DNA of 44,817 nt from Clostridia bacterium (GCA_017532425.1 JAFXJH010000126.1:1-44817); one strand, 5' to 3'; positions 13,429-22,046 are shown, counted from the stretch's first letter. Notes: generated from the letters alone by a model not told the origin. Made by a program: numbers and translations.

Positions 13429-15093
13429 ATGCTGTATCCGAGATCAAACAAATACAGGGACGTTTACAGCTTGAACGGAATATGGAAATTCAAGACGGTA
13501 AGCGAGGATTATATTCCCGAAGAAGAGGCGTACGATGCATCTCTTATGGCGGTGCCCGCAAGCTATAACGATATAGTCACGTCGAAAGAAATAAAGGATC
13601 ACGTTGGAAAGGTGCTTTATGAAACTACATTTTCTATTCCCGTGCGCGAGGACAAAATATATCATCTCCGCATAGGCGCGGCAAGCCACAAGTGCGACGT
13701 TTATCTTAACGGAAAGCTTATCGCACACGGCGTAAACGGCTTTTTCCCGATAGATGCAGAGCTTTACGGCCTTAAAGAAAAGAACCGTCTGTCTGTTGTG
13801 ATAGATAACAGACTCACCTTCCAGACTCTCCCCGTAGGACGTATTGTGAACGGCAAGCAGGTAATAAATCACGATTTCTATAACTTCACGGGTATACACC
13901 GCGACGTGCTCGTTTACTCCACTCCCAAGAGCTATATCCACGATATCGAGATAAAAACTGTAGTTGACGGTGATTATTCAAAGATTTCTGTAAATACCGA
14001 TGCCGAAAATGCGATTTACAAGGTTTTCGATAAGCTTGGAAATCTTGTTACCGAAAGTCGCGAAAGCACCTTTAAAATAGAAGCTCCTGTTCTTTGGGAT
14101 ACGGAAAATCCTTATCTCTACACCCTTTCTGTCGAAACAGACTGCGATAAATACGAAGAAAAGTTCGGTATACGCAAGGTAGAAGCGACGGGTGACGCTC
14201 TTCTTCTAAACGGTAAGCCGGTATATCTCAAGGGCTTTGGTATGCACGAGGATTCCTTTATCCTCGGCAAGGGCAACAGCCCTGCGGTAAATATTCGCAA
14301 TTTCGAGCTTCTCAAATGGATAGGCGCAAATTCGATAAGAACGAGCCATTATCCGTATAGCGAGGAGATAATGTCTCTTGCGGACGAATACGGAATTATG
14401 GTCATCGACGAGGTGCCCGCTGTCGGTATGGGATGGTGGAATCCCACCTTTTCGGATGACAGAGCAAACGACGAGACAAAAGAGCTTCATAAGGATCTTG
14501 TAAGACAGCTTATGGCAAGAGATAAAAACCATCCTTGCGTAGTTATGTTCTCTGTTGCAAACGAGGCTGCAACTCACGAAGAGCGTGCAAGAGAATATTT
14601 TGCCGACGTTATAGCTACAGCAAGAAGCGTCACCGCCCTTCCTATCACGATAATAGAATTTTCAACGGCAGACGTCTCTCTTGTCGGAGATCTTGTTGAC
14701 GTTATCGGCATAAACCGTTATTACGGCTGGTATTATGAGCACGGCGATATGTCGGTAATAAAGGATCAGATGATAACCGAAATAGGAAAATGGCGTAAAA
14801 AGTGCGGAAAGCCCGTATTTGTTGCAGAGTTTGGCGCAGATACGATCGAAGGACTCCACGCTCTTCCGAGCGAATCCTTCTCCGAGGAATTCCAGATCGA
14901 GTACGTCAGAGAAAACTGCGAAGCCTTTGACGTTGCAGAGGGCTGCATAGGCGAGCACGTATGGAATTTTGCTGACTTTAAGACCAAGCAGGGACTCACA
15001 CGTATAAGAGGAAACCGCAAGGGCGTCTTCACAAAGGACAGACAGCCCAAGCTTGTGGCACACTTCCTGCGTGAAAGATGGATGAAAAAGTAA
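13429..15093 (+). CDS. uidA: Beta-glucuronidase (glycoside hydrolase family 2)
   Basis: This 554-aa GH2 enzyme hydrolyses beta-D-glucuronides. The N-terminal jelly roll (LNGIWKFK..VYLNGKLIAHGVNGFFP) is followed by an Ig-like domain and a TIM barrel. The acid/base is Glu379 in FSVANEA and the nucleophile is Glu467 in FVAEFGAD. The Asn-x-Lys motif that selects the glucuronate carboxylate is present (N529, K531 in RGNRKGVFTKDRQPK). The stretch before ARDKNHPCVVMFS is shorter than in E. coli UidA, so it appears to lack a long Loop 1. No signal peptide is seen. RBS AAAGGAG (13413-13419) overlaps the upstream stop. Terminator 15101-15134 ends the operon. Confidence 0.92.
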   Translation: MLYPRSNKYRDVYSLNGIWKFKTVSEDYIPEEEAYDASLMAVPASYNDIVTSKEIKDHVGKVLYETTFSIPVREDKIYHLRIGAASHKCDVYLNGKLIAHGVNGFFPIDAELYGLKEKNRLSVVIDNRLTFQTLPVGRIVNGKQVINHDFYNFTGIHRDVLVYSTPKSYIHDIEIKTVVDGDYSKISVNTDAENAIYKVFDKLGNLVTESRESTFKIEAPVLWDTENPYLYTLSVETDCDKYEEKFGIRKVEATGDALLLNGKPVYLKGFGMHEDSFILGKGNSPAVNIRNFELLKWIGANSIRTSHYPYSEEIMSLADEYGIMVIDEVPAVGMGWWNPTFSDDRANDETKELHKDLVRQLMARDKNHPCVVMFSVANEAATHEERAREYFADVIATARSVTALPITIIEFSTADVSLVGDLVDVIGINRYYGWYYEHGDMSVIKDQMITEIGKWRKKCGKPVFVAEFGADTIEGLHALPSESFSEEFQIEYVRENCEAFDVAEGCIGEHVWNFADFKTKQGLTRIRGNRKGVFTKDRQPKLVAHFLRERWMKK

Positions 15094-15100
15094 AATAACA

Positions 15101-15134
15101 AAAACGACGGAGTTCAAAGCTCCGTCGTTTTTTA
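15101..15134 (+). terminator. Terminator of the sialidase/glucuronidase operon
   Basis: A 12-bp stem AAAACGACGGAG (15101-15112) / CTCCGTCGTTTT (15120-15131) is followed by TTT. The stem nearly duplicates the one at 15251-15284. Confidence 0.85.
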
Positions 15135-15143
15135 AAAAAATCA

Positions 15144-15190
15144 GAGAAAGGGGAAAACCATCTCAAACGCCGAAGTTTTTCCCCTTTCTC
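15144..15190. repeat. 14-bp inverted repeat between convergent operons
   Basis: GAGAAAGGGGAAAA (15144-15157) and TTTTCCCCTTTCTC (15177-15190) are a perfect inverted repeat around a 19-nt centre. Lacking a gene, this and the following 60 bp look like an interspersed repeat unit. Confidence 0.5.
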
Positions 15191-15245
15191 CGAACCTCTA
15201 ACCCTATTCCTTGGCTCGATCCTTCGTGAAGATGAAGTTTGCTTT

Positions 15246-15284
15246 AAATTAAAAACGACGGAATTTCAGAATTCCGTCGTTTTT
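15246..15284 (-). terminator. Terminator of the mnmA operon
   Basis: A 14-bp perfect stem AAAAACGACGGAAT (15251-15264) / ATTCCGTCGTTTTT (15271-15284) with a TTCAGA loop. It is convergent with 15101-15134 and acts on minus-strand transcripts ending at 15294. Confidence 0.8.
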
Positions 15285-15293
15285 TATCTTATT

Positions 15294-16334
15294 TTATCTT
15301 ATCACCTTGTCAATAAACGCTCCGAAAGCAAGCTTGTCGCCGATATAGAATACGGCAGACTGTCCGGGTGCGGGCTCGGGAAAGGCTCGGTCAAAGGAGG
15401 CGGTCACTATGCCGTTTTCGGTTTTGATTTCTGTCCTTCTCGGCTCAGCAGAGTAGCGCACCTTTACGCTAAGCTCGGCATTTTCGGGAATATCGAGTGA
15501 GGAAAGATACTGAAAATTGGTGTCGGTAAATGTGATGGCATATGCGGGAGTATAATCCTCGGAGCGCATCAGAGTTACCGTATTGCTTGCGGCGTTTATC
15601 TCACTGACCGTCATTTTCTCGCCGAGAGCGATTCCGAGACGCTTCTTCTGACCTACCGTGTAATGTATTATTCCGCGGTGCTCGCCGAGAATATTGCCGT
15701 TCGGGTCAATGAAGAAGCCTTTCGGTGGGACAGCTCTTCTCTCGCTGATATAACGCGCATAATCGCCGTCGGGAATGAAACAGATGTCCTGACTTTCCTT
15801 GGCGGAGGCAGACGTGAAGCCGCGCTCTGCCATATACGCGCGGATGTAGTCTTTTTCTATTCCGTTGAGAGGGGTCATAAAGTCGGCAAGCTGCTCCTGC
15901 GAAAGACCCCAAAGCATATAGGACTGATCCTTTTTGAGGTCTGCGGCGCGTGTTACGAAATATCTTCCGTTTTCACGTTCGATACCGCAGTAATGTCCGG
16001 TGGCAAATTTGTCAAAGCCGAGCGCTTTTGCGCTGTCGTGGAGCTTTTTTATCTTTACGTAGCGGTTGCACACGACGCAGGGATTCGGAGTGCGCCCCGA
16101 TAAATATTCGTTTGTGAAATACTCGGTGACCTGCTTTTCGAAATCCTCGCGGCAATCTATAATATGCAGAGCTATTCCGAGCTCGGATGCCGCTTTTTCG
16201 GCGGCTTTTATGTCTGTATGATCGGAAAATTTAAGAACAGCACCTTGTACGGCGTATCCCTTCTCCATAAGAGAAAGCGCGGCAAAGGTGCTGTCAAGTC
16301 CTCCGCTCAGACCGACCAGAACGGAGGTTTTCAT
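15294..16334 (-). CDS. mnmA: tRNA-specific 2-thiouridylase MnmA
   Basis: This 346-aa enzyme thiolates U34 of tRNA-Lys/Glu/Gln using sulfur delivered from a cysteine desulfurase. It has the ATP-PP motif GLSGGLDSTFAAL, the first redox Cys motif GRTPNPCVVCN, ATGHYCGIE, and the second Cys in SQDICFIPDGDY. The ATG at 16334 shares one base with the stop of nifU and has GGAG upstream, which signals translational coupling; the longer frame to 16376 is rejected. Its place behind nifS-nifU puts the sulfur donor in the same transcript. Confidence 0.95.
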   Translation of the reverse strand: MKTSVLVGLSGGLDSTFAALSLMEKGYAVQGAVLKFSDHTDIKAAEKAASELGIALHIIDCREDFEKQVTEYFTNEYLSGRTPNPCVVCNRYVKIKKLHDSAKALGFDKFATGHYCGIERENGRYFVTRAADLKKDQSYMLWGLSQEQLADFMTPLNGIEKDYIRAYMAERGFTSASAKESQDICFIPDGDYARYISERRAVPPKGFFIDPNGNILGEHRGIIHYTVGQKKRLGIALGEKMTVSEINAASNTVTLMRSEDYTPAYAITFTDTNFQYLSSLDIPENAELSVKVRYSAEPRRTEIKTENGIVTASFDRAFPEPAPGQSAVFYIGDKLAFGAFIDKVIR

Positions 16335-16789
16335 TACTCGTCGTCTCCTGTGATGTGGTCGTGATGATGGTCGCATGCTTCACAGCAACCGTCACAATCC
16401 TCATGAAGAATAGGACTGTCGATTCCGTTTTTGCGGTAATAATCGGCAACAGCCGCCTTTACCGCCTGCTCGGCAAGAACAGAGCAGTGGATTTTAACGG
16501 GCGGAAGTCCGTCAAGGGCTTCAACAACAGCCTTGTTTGTGAGCTTTAATGCATCGTCGATACTCTGACCCTTGATCATTTCGGTGGCGATAGAAGATGT
16601 CGCGATAGCGGCACCGCAGCCGAACGTCTTGAATTTTACGTCAACGATGACATTATTTTCAATTTTGAGATACATTCTCATAATATCTCCGCATTTTGCG
16701 TTGCCAACCTCGCCGACGCCGTCTGCATCGGGAATTTCGCCGCAGTTGCGGGGATTTGTGAAATGATCCATTACTTTTTCGCTGTACAT
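16334..16789 (-). CDS. nifU: Fe-S cluster scaffold protein NifU/IscU with Cys/His-rich tail
   Basis: This 151-aa scaffold holds nascent Fe-S clusters. The three cluster cysteines are in NAKCGD, FGCGAAIA and HCSVLAEQA, each with the expected neighbours. After residue 125 there is an extra tail EDCDGCCEACDHHHDH, rich in Cys and His, not part of the usual scaffold domain and possibly a metal-binding extension. The RBS is ACGGAG. It is the third gene of pduL-nifS-nifU-mnmA and receives sulfur from NifS directly upstream. Confidence 0.92.
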   Translation of the reverse strand: MYSEKVMDHFTNPRNCGEIPDADGVGEVGNAKCGDIMRMYLKIENNVIVDVKFKTFGCGAAIATSSIATEMIKGQSIDDALKLTNKAVVEALDGLPPVKIHCSVLAEQAVKAAVADYYRKNGIDSPILHEDCDGCCEACDHHHDHITGDDE

Positions 16790-16807
16790 ATTAAATCTCC
16801 GTAATGT

Positions 16808-17995
16808 TTATTTTACGCGCTCCATGGTGCTGTTATACAGAGGACTCATATCGCGGAGTCTCTGCACGATAGCGGGGAGCTTTTCAAGGATATAATCTAC
16901 GTCCTCGTCGGTGTTTTCGTGCGAAAGGGTAAAGCGGAGCGAGCCGTGTGCCTTTTCGGCGGGAACGCCTATTGAAAGAAGAACGTGCGAGGGCTCAAGC
17001 GATGCCGAGTTGCAGGCAGAGCCTGTGGAGCAGCAGATACCGCTTATGTCCATAAACATAAGAAGGCTTTCTCCCTCGACGTATTCGAAGGTGATGTTAG
17101 CGTTTCCCGCAAGTCTGTGCTCTCTGTCGCCGTTAAGGAAGCTGTATGGGATTTTGTCAAGAATTCCGTTTACAAGTCTTTCGCGCATTGCGAGAACTCT
17201 CTTTTCGTCGTCAAGACGGTCGTAAGCAAGCTCGAGTGCCTTGGCAAGACCTACGATATATGGAACGTTTTCCGTTCCTCCGCGTCTGCCGCGCTCCTGA
17301 CCGCCGCCGTCGATGAGTGTGTGGACTCTCGTGCCGGTTTTGATGTAAAGCGCACCGATACCCTTGGGTGCGTTTATCTTATGACCCGAAAAGGCGAGCA
17401 TATCTACACCGAGATCCTTTACCTTTATATCGATATGTCCTACAGCCTGCACAGCGTCGGTAAACATAACGGCACCGCGCTTATGAACGACCTCGGCGAT
17501 CTCCTTTATGGGGAGAACAGTTCCGATCTCGTTGTTTGCATACATAATAGCGACAAGCACGGTGTCCTCGCGCATAGCGTTTTCAACCGTTTCGGGAGTG
17601 ATCAGACCGCTTTTCTCGACGTCGAGATAAGTGACCTCGTATCCGTCACGCTCAAGGCTTTTCATAGCGTTGAGAACTGCGTGATGCTCGAATTTTGTAG
17701 TTATTATGTGGCGTCCCTTGTTTCTTGCCGCAGAAGCCGCGCCCTTTATTGCCCAGTTGTCTGCTTCAGAGCCCGATGCTGTGAAAAATATTTCACTTGG
17801 CTTGCAACCGAGAAGCGATGCAATGCTTGAACGCGCCTCGGCAAGCGGAGAAGCTGCCTCGCGTCCCTTAGAATATGCGCTTGACGGGTTGCCCCATTTT
17901 TCCTTGAGATAGGGAAGCATAGCCTCAAGCACACGCTCATCCACGGGAGTGGTAGCGGCGTTGTCGGCGTATACGAATCTTTTAGTTTCGGACAT
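16808..17995 (-). CDS. nifS: Cysteine desulfurase (NifS/IscS)
   Basis: This 395-aa PLP enzyme takes sulfur from cysteine for Fe-S clusters and tRNA thiolation. PLP-binding Lys206 lies in AFSGHKINAPKG, and the catalytic loop cysteine is Cys328 in CCSTGSACNSAS. The N terminus (YADNAATTP) and EPSHVLLSIG are typical. The AAGGAG lies 14 bases before the ATG, longer than usual. It is followed by nifU after 18 bp and preceded by pduL after 36 bp. An IscR-type regulator is not in the window. Confidence 0.94.
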   Translation of the reverse strand: MSETKRFVYADNAATTPVDERVLEAMLPYLKEKWGNPSSAYSKGREAASPLAEARSSIASLLGCKPSEIFFTASGSEADNWAIKGAASAARNKGRHIITTKFEHHAVLNAMKSLERDGYEVTYLDVEKSGLITPETVENAMREDTVLVAIMYANNEIGTVLPIKEIAEVVHKRGAVMFTDAVQAVGHIDIKVKDLGVDMLAFSGHKINAPKGIGALYIKTGTRVHTLIDGGGQERGRRGGTENVPYIVGLAKALELAYDRLDDEKRVLAMRERLVNGILDKIPYSFLNGDREHRLAGNANITFEYVEGESLLMFMDISGICCSTGSACNSASLEPSHVLLSIGVPAEKAHGSLRFTLSHENTDEDVDYILEKLPAIVQRLRDMSPLYNSTMERVK

Positions 17996-18031
17996 TGCGA
18001 TATTATAATCTCCTTGAATCGGTATTTTAAA

Positions 18032-18604
18032 TTACTTTACGATAGTTCCGGTGCAGTTACCGAATGCGCAAGCAGCGTTTGCCTCGTCCGTGTCGATGTG
18101 CATAGCGAGAGCGAAGGAAGGATTAACTCTTACAACAACGTCGCCGTAAACGGTCTTACGGTCAGCAGAGTCGATAGCAACAGAAACTACCTGCTTGTCC
18201 TCTACGCCGAAGTTTTCAGCATCTGCGGGAGTCATATGGATGTGACGCTTTGCGATGATAACGCCTTCTGTGATCTCAACTTCACCTGCAGGTCCGATGA
18301 GCTTGCAGCCGGGTGTTCCTGCGATGTCGCCGCTCTCTCTTACGGGAGCTGTGAGACCGAGAGTTCTTGCGTCTGTGAAGGAAAGCTCTACCTGAGTAGC
18401 CTTACGTGTAGGTCCGAGAACGATTACGTTGGGAATAGACTTCTTGGGTCCTTCGATAGTAAGTCTTTCTTCGCATGCGAACTGACCGGGCTGGCTGAGA
18501 TCCTTCTTGAAGGTGAGCTTTGCGCCTGCGCCGAAGAGTGTTTCGAGATCCTTATCGGAAAGGTGAATGTGTCTTGCGGATGTTTCTACGATAAATGTTT
18601 TCAT
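18032..18604 (-). CDS. pduL: Phosphate propanoyl/acetyltransferase PduL
   Basis: This 190-aa enzyme converts acyl-CoA and phosphate to acyl-phosphate and CoA. The PduL fold is recognised from VETSARHIHLS at the N terminus, EERLTIEGPKKSIPNVIVLGPTRKATQVELS, and the second His-rich repeat IAKRHIHMTPADAENFG, which carries zinc ligands. There is no encapsulation peptide or microcompartment gene nearby, so it likely serves as the cell's phosphotransacetylase for acetate production. The ATG at 18604 has AAAGGA upstream; the longer frame to 18676 lacks an RBS. It is the first gene of the operon. Confidence 0.94.
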   Translation of the reverse strand: MKTFIVETSARHIHLSDKDLETLFGAGAKLTFKKDLSQPGQFACEERLTIEGPKKSIPNVIVLGPTRKATQVELSFTDARTLGLTAPVRESGDIAGTPGCKLIGPAGEVEITEGVIIAKRHIHMTPADAENFGVEDKQVVSVAIDSADRKTVYGDVVVRVNPSFALAMHIDTDEANAACAFGNCTGTIVK

Positions 18605-18801
18605 TGTATGACCGTTCCTTTCTGCACAGCCCGAGATGAAATTCAGACTGTACGGTCGGAGATATGTCCCGACCAAACTAAAATATTTTAAGTGTTTTCG
18701 GCAATACTGCCGTTTTTATAATGAATAAACTTAAAGCTTATTACTAACACTTAATTATATCATACACTTTCAAAAAAGTAAATATGGGGAGACAAAAAAA
18801 T

Positions 18802-19473
18802 ATGATAAATTGTGCAGAAAATAATAGCGAAAATACACAAGAAAGCAAAAAAAACGAGTATTCGGGCGAAAAAAGACCTTCGGGACGATTCAGATGCATA
18901 ACTCTTGTCGGGCATATTGAGGGACACTATATTATGAACGAAACGCAGAAGACGACCAAATATGAAAATATTCTTCCCGAACTCGTCGAGATAAATACAG
19001 ACAGAAATATATCGGGACTGCTTATCCTGCTTAACACGGTAGGCGGTGACGTCGAGGCGGGACTTGCGATAGCTGAGATGATAGCGTCGATGGATAAGCC
19101 GACGGTATCGCTCGTGCTTGGGGGTGGACATTCGATAGGTGTGCCGCTTGCCGTGTCTGCAAAAAGATCGTTTATAGTGCCGTCAGCGACGATGACGGTG
19201 CATCCCGTGAGAATAAGCGGAACGGTAATAGGTGCGCCGCAGACCTTTTATTATTTTAACCGTATGCAGGACAGAATACTCAATTTTGTGTCCGAGCACT
19301 CTAAAATAAGCACGCAAAGACTGCACGAGCTTATGATGAAGACAGACGAGATAGCGACCGATATCGGAAGTATAATAGACGGACGTCAAGCAGTGGAGGA
19401 GGGAATAATAGACGAGGTAGGAGGTCTTTCCGACGCTCTTTGCGCACTCATTAAAATGAGCGAAAATCATTAA
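18802..19473 (+). CDS. tepA: ClpP-like serine protease (TepA / translocation-enhancing protein type)
   Basis: This 223-aa protein has the ClpP-fold active-site elements: Ser111 in GGGHSIGVPLA and His134 in MTVHPVR, with ILLNTVGGDVEAGLAIAEMI forming the oxyanion region. TepA-like proteins of Firmicutes are cytoplasmic ClpP relatives reported to aid secretion or act on signal peptide debris. A polar, Asn/Glu/Lys-rich N-terminal 30 residues precede the fold. The ATG at 18802 was preferred to 18784 because GGGGAG (18786-18791) sits 10 bases ahead of it, while 18784 has none. It is monocistronic and divergent from pduL. Confidence 0.85.
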   Translation: MINCAENNSENTQESKKNEYSGEKRPSGRFRCITLVGHIEGHYIMNETQKTTKYENILPELVEINTDRNISGLLILLNTVGGDVEAGLAIAEMIASMDKPTVSLVLGGGHSIGVPLAVSAKRSFIVPSATMTVHPVRISGTVIGAPQTFYYFNRMQDRILNFVSEHSKISTQRLHELMMKTDEIATDIGSIIDGRQAVEEGIIDEVGGLSDALCALIKMSENH

Positions 19474-19509
19474 AAATAAATACAAATTGTAAAAGGAAAT
19501 GCGCGGTGC

Positions 19510-19538
19510 TTGACAGTGCTTCCTTTTTGTGCTAAAAT
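19510..19538 (+). promoter_or_regulatory. Sigma-A type promoter of the LCP-like lipoprotein gene
   Basis: TTGACA (19510-19515), 17 bp, TAAAAT (19533-19538), 78 bp before the ATG. Confidence 0.7.
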
Positions 19539-19616
19539 TAGCTTGTATTTTTATGCAAACCTTTGGTTTTTAAATAAAAACGAATATTTCACTTCGATTC
19601 AGGGAGTTAACTATAT

Positions 19617-20699
19617 ATGAAACTTTTTACAAAAATACTGTCGGTCATTCTGCTTATATCTATGCTTGCATCCTTTTCGGGTTGCGAAAAAATAAAGGAA
19701 TTTTTCGGAGATGAGGAAGAGGAGGATACAAAGCCGGACGAGGAAACTCCGAGCATCGGCGAGACCGACCCGAGAAAACCGGGTGTATACACCTTTTTGC
19801 TCGTAAGAGAAGGACGTACTCTCGGCACAGCGGCATCGTTTGCCGTTTGCGAAATGGATATCTCGATCCCCTCGCTTTCGATCTTACAGATACCGGGTAA
19901 TCTTCTTATAAACGATAGCAAGGCAACCTCTCTTGCAGAGCTTTACGACGCAAGCTACGATAGCGCGCTTGCATCAAATCTTTCACGCAATGAAAGCACG
20001 ATGAACGCCGCAAAGGCGGTAAGCTCGTTTATTTCAGAAAATATGTCTGTTCCGATCGATTATCATATGGTGCTCAGTAAAAATTCGGTGGAAGAATATA
20101 TTGATCTTATAGACGGCATAGAGGTCGATTTCCCCTTTACCTTCACAACTACGGCGGGAATAACCTATTCTGCGGGAGTGCGCAAGATAACGGGAAGGGC
20201 GGCGTACGACTTTACCGAATATCAGTATTTCAGAGATACCGAATCTCAGATAAACGCAGAAAGAGCGGTGCTTGCGGGAGTGCACGCAAAGCTTTGCGAA
20301 ACACTATCATCTGAAAATATATCGGTCCATATGATACTCGGCAAGCCCCTTCTTGCTACAGACGTGCCCTCGGACGACGGATACGATATCTTTTTCCTGC
20401 GTAAGCTTATCGCAGTAACGCCCGAAAACTGGAACGTGACAAATCTCTGCACGACTCCTGCATCTATAGCAAGCGGAGATTTCGAGGTAATGCACAGAAA
20501 TCGCGCTCTTGAGCAGATAAATACCTTTATGAAAGTCTATAATAACGACGTAAACGAGGAATTTTTTGACCCCGAGCTTAAATTTACAAATACAAACGAA
20601 AAGATAGTAAATGCAATATATAAGGCAAATAAATCGCTTCCCGAGAGCTACAGCGCGGCAGATATTTACGCGGGAAGACTTCGCATATTCACTAAATAA
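19617..20699 (+). CDS. LytR-CpsA-Psr (LCP)-like lipoprotein
   Basis: This 360-aa protein has a signal peptide with lipobox FSGC (Cys23), an acidic linker, and an LCP-like domain. Residues 56-70 are the TFLLVREGRT strand, followed by SLSILQIPGNLLI in place of the usual SIPRDT. Then come DYHMVLSKNSVEEYIDLIDGIEVDFP, typical of LCP phosphotransferases, and the ITGRAAYDFTEYQYF..INAERAVLAG region. LCP enzymes ligate anionic glycopolymers to peptidoglycan. The expected (R/D)-rich catalytic motif is weak, and lipid anchoring replaces the normal N-terminal TM, so activity is uncertain. RBS AGGGAG. The cupin gene follows after 29 bp. Confidence 0.7.
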   Translation: MKLFTKILSVILLISMLASFSGCEKIKEFFGDEEEEDTKPDEETPSIGETDPRKPGVYTFLLVREGRTLGTAASFAVCEMDISIPSLSILQIPGNLLINDSKATSLAELYDASYDSALASNLSRNESTMNAAKAVSSFISENMSVPIDYHMVLSKNSVEEYIDLIDGIEVDFPFTFTTTAGITYSAGVRKITGRAAYDFTEYQYFRDTESQINAERAVLAGVHAKLCETLSSENISVHMILGKPLLATDVPSDDGYDIFFLRKLIAVTPENWNVTNLCTTPASIASGDFEVMHRNRALEQINTFMKVYNNDVNEEFFDPELKFTNTNEKIVNAIYKANKSLPESYSAADIYAGRLRIFTK

Positions 20700-20728
20700 T
20701 AAAACGGATAGCGTGAATGGAGACTACT

Positions 20729-21070
20729 ATGGAAATAATTCGAAATGAAGGCGAGTCGTGGAAGGTCGGGGCACAGTTTGAGGGCTGGCTTGTAGGTCTT
20801 CTCGCTTACGGAGAAAAATTTGCTAAATTCTCAATGCTCGAAAGACATAATCAGACAGAGGAGGCTTTCGTGCTTGTAAAGGGCGAGGCGACTCTTTATA
20901 TTGCCGATAAGGATATAAAGGTTACCGAATATAGGATGGAGCAAGGTACGCTGTATAACGTTGCCAAGGGTGAATGGCATCATATTGTTGTCAGCGAGGA
21001 TGCTCTCGTGATGGTAGTTGAAAACAGTAATACAACCAAAGAAAACTCGGAATACCTCTATTTGGCGTAA
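20729..21070 (+). CDS. Small cupin-domain protein
   Basis: This 113-aa protein is a single cupin barrel. The motif MLERHNQTEEAFVLVKGEATLYI corresponds to G(x5)HxH(x3-4)E with His and Glu partly kept, and the second motif YNVAKGEWHHIVV contains two His. Such proteins bind metal and small molecules, but no substrate can be named. The ATG at 20729 follows TGGAGA at good spacing and is preferred over 20717. It sits 29 bp after the LCP-like gene and lacks its own promoter, so the two are probably co-transcribed. Confidence 0.8.
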   Translation: MEIIRNEGESWKVGAQFEGWLVGLLAYGEKFAKFSMLERHNQTEEAFVLVKGEATLYIADKDIKVTEYRMEQGTLYNVAKGEWHHIVVSEDALVMVVENSNTTKENSEYLYLA

Positions 21071-21097
21071 TATTATGTTTTTTTCGACGAAAAGTGA

Positions 21098-21126
21098 TTG
21101 ACTTTGATTTTTTTGTGTGTTAAAAT
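21098..21126 (+). promoter_or_regulatory. Sigma-A type promoter of mscS
   Basis: TTGACT (21098-21103), 17 bp, TAAAAT (21121-21126), 56 bp before the ATG of the channel gene. Confidence 0.7.
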
Positions 21127-21182
21127 AGTGCTGATGAATATATCTATATGAAGCTTTATAAAATTTTGAAAGGAAGTTTATT

Positions 21183-21992
21183 ATGGAAGCATTTTTAAAC
21201 AAAATTCTCGAATACCTTGCAACCGCAGGCGTAAGAATTCTCTGCGGAATCGTAATACTTATCGTAGGCTGGATACTCATAACAAAGCTTGTAAAAACCT
21301 TTGAAAAGACAAAGAAAATACAGAAGCTTGACAAAACCGTTCGTGCATTTACAAAGAGTGCTCTTAATATTACGCTTAAGACTCTTCTTATAATTCTCGT
21401 CGCAAGCATTTTCGGCGTTCCGATGACGACCTTCGTCGCAATAATCACAGCGGCAAGCCTTGCTATAGGCCTTGCTCTTCAGGGCGGTCTTTCCAATATA
21501 GCGGGCGGAATCATTCTCCTCATCATCAAGCCCTTCAAGATAGGCGATTTCGTTTCTATCGACGGCGCTGACGGTACTGTTACCGATATGAATATCTTCT
21601 ATACCGTGCTTACAACGGCAGACGGCAAGAGAGTCGATATCCCCAACGGTACGGTCGCAGGCGGAAAGATAGTAAACTACTCGGTAGAAAAGTACAGAAG
21701 AATCGATATTTCCTTTGTCGTTCCTCACGGCACAGATATAAGCAAGCTTGCTCCCCTTCTTACAGATATGGCAAAAGCAAATTCGCTTATATTCGTTGAC
21801 GACGATCACCTTCCTATGGTAAAGGTCGGCGGATACGAGGAGGACGGACTTAAGATCGATTTCAGAACATGGACGGAAAACGGAAATTATTGGCCCGCTT
21901 TCTATGCAATGAATGAAGGCGCAAGACTTGTATTTAATGCAAATAACATCAAACTTTCAAGCCGTCAGTTTAATCTTCGCATAGAAAAGTAA
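21183..21992 (+). CDS. mscS: Small-conductance mechanosensitive channel (MscS family)
   Basis: This 269-aa channel releases solutes under membrane tension. Three transmembrane helices are visible: residues 14-37, 57-78 and the pore helix TM3 at 84-112 (ASLAIGLALQGGLSNIAGGIIL), with the Gly/Ala-packed face and the TM3 kink. The cytoplasmic beta-domain follows, with PFKIGDFVSI and VDIPNGTVAGGKIVNYS, the family signature. RBS AAAGGAAG. Transcribed alone, from 21098-21126 to the terminator at 22014-22046. Confidence 0.94.
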   Translation: MEAFLNKILEYLATAGVRILCGIVILIVGWILITKLVKTFEKTKKIQKLDKTVRAFTKSALNITLKTLLIILVASIFGVPMTTFVAIITAASLAIGLALQGGLSNIAGGIILLIIKPFKIGDFVSIDGADGTVTDMNIFYTVLTTADGKRVDIPNGTVAGGKIVNYSVEKYRRIDISFVVPHGTDISKLAPLLTDMAKANSLIFVDDDHLPMVKVGGYEEDGLKIDFRTWTENGNYWPAFYAMNEGARLVFNANNIKLSSRQFNLRIEK

Positions 21993-22013
21993 ATCTGTTT
22001 GATAAAAGAAAAG

Positions 22014-22046
22014 GCAGCATCCGTTTTAAGATGCTGCTCTTTGTTT
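22014..22046 (+). terminator. Terminator of mscS
   Basis: An 8-bp stem GCAGCATC (22014-22021) / GATGCTGC (22030-22037) is followed by TCTTTGTTTTT. Confidence 0.85.

Noticed and set aside
16985..17830. Plus-strand frame of 281 codons inside nifS
   Set aside because: Runs antisense to a complete cysteine desulfurase with intact active-site residues; composition is that of a shadow frame.
18700..18714. CGGCA-GTAT-TGCCG hairpin in the pduL leader (minus) as a terminator or riboswitch
   Set aside because: Only five base pairs, no conserved riboswitch core, and flanking A/T runs do not pair.
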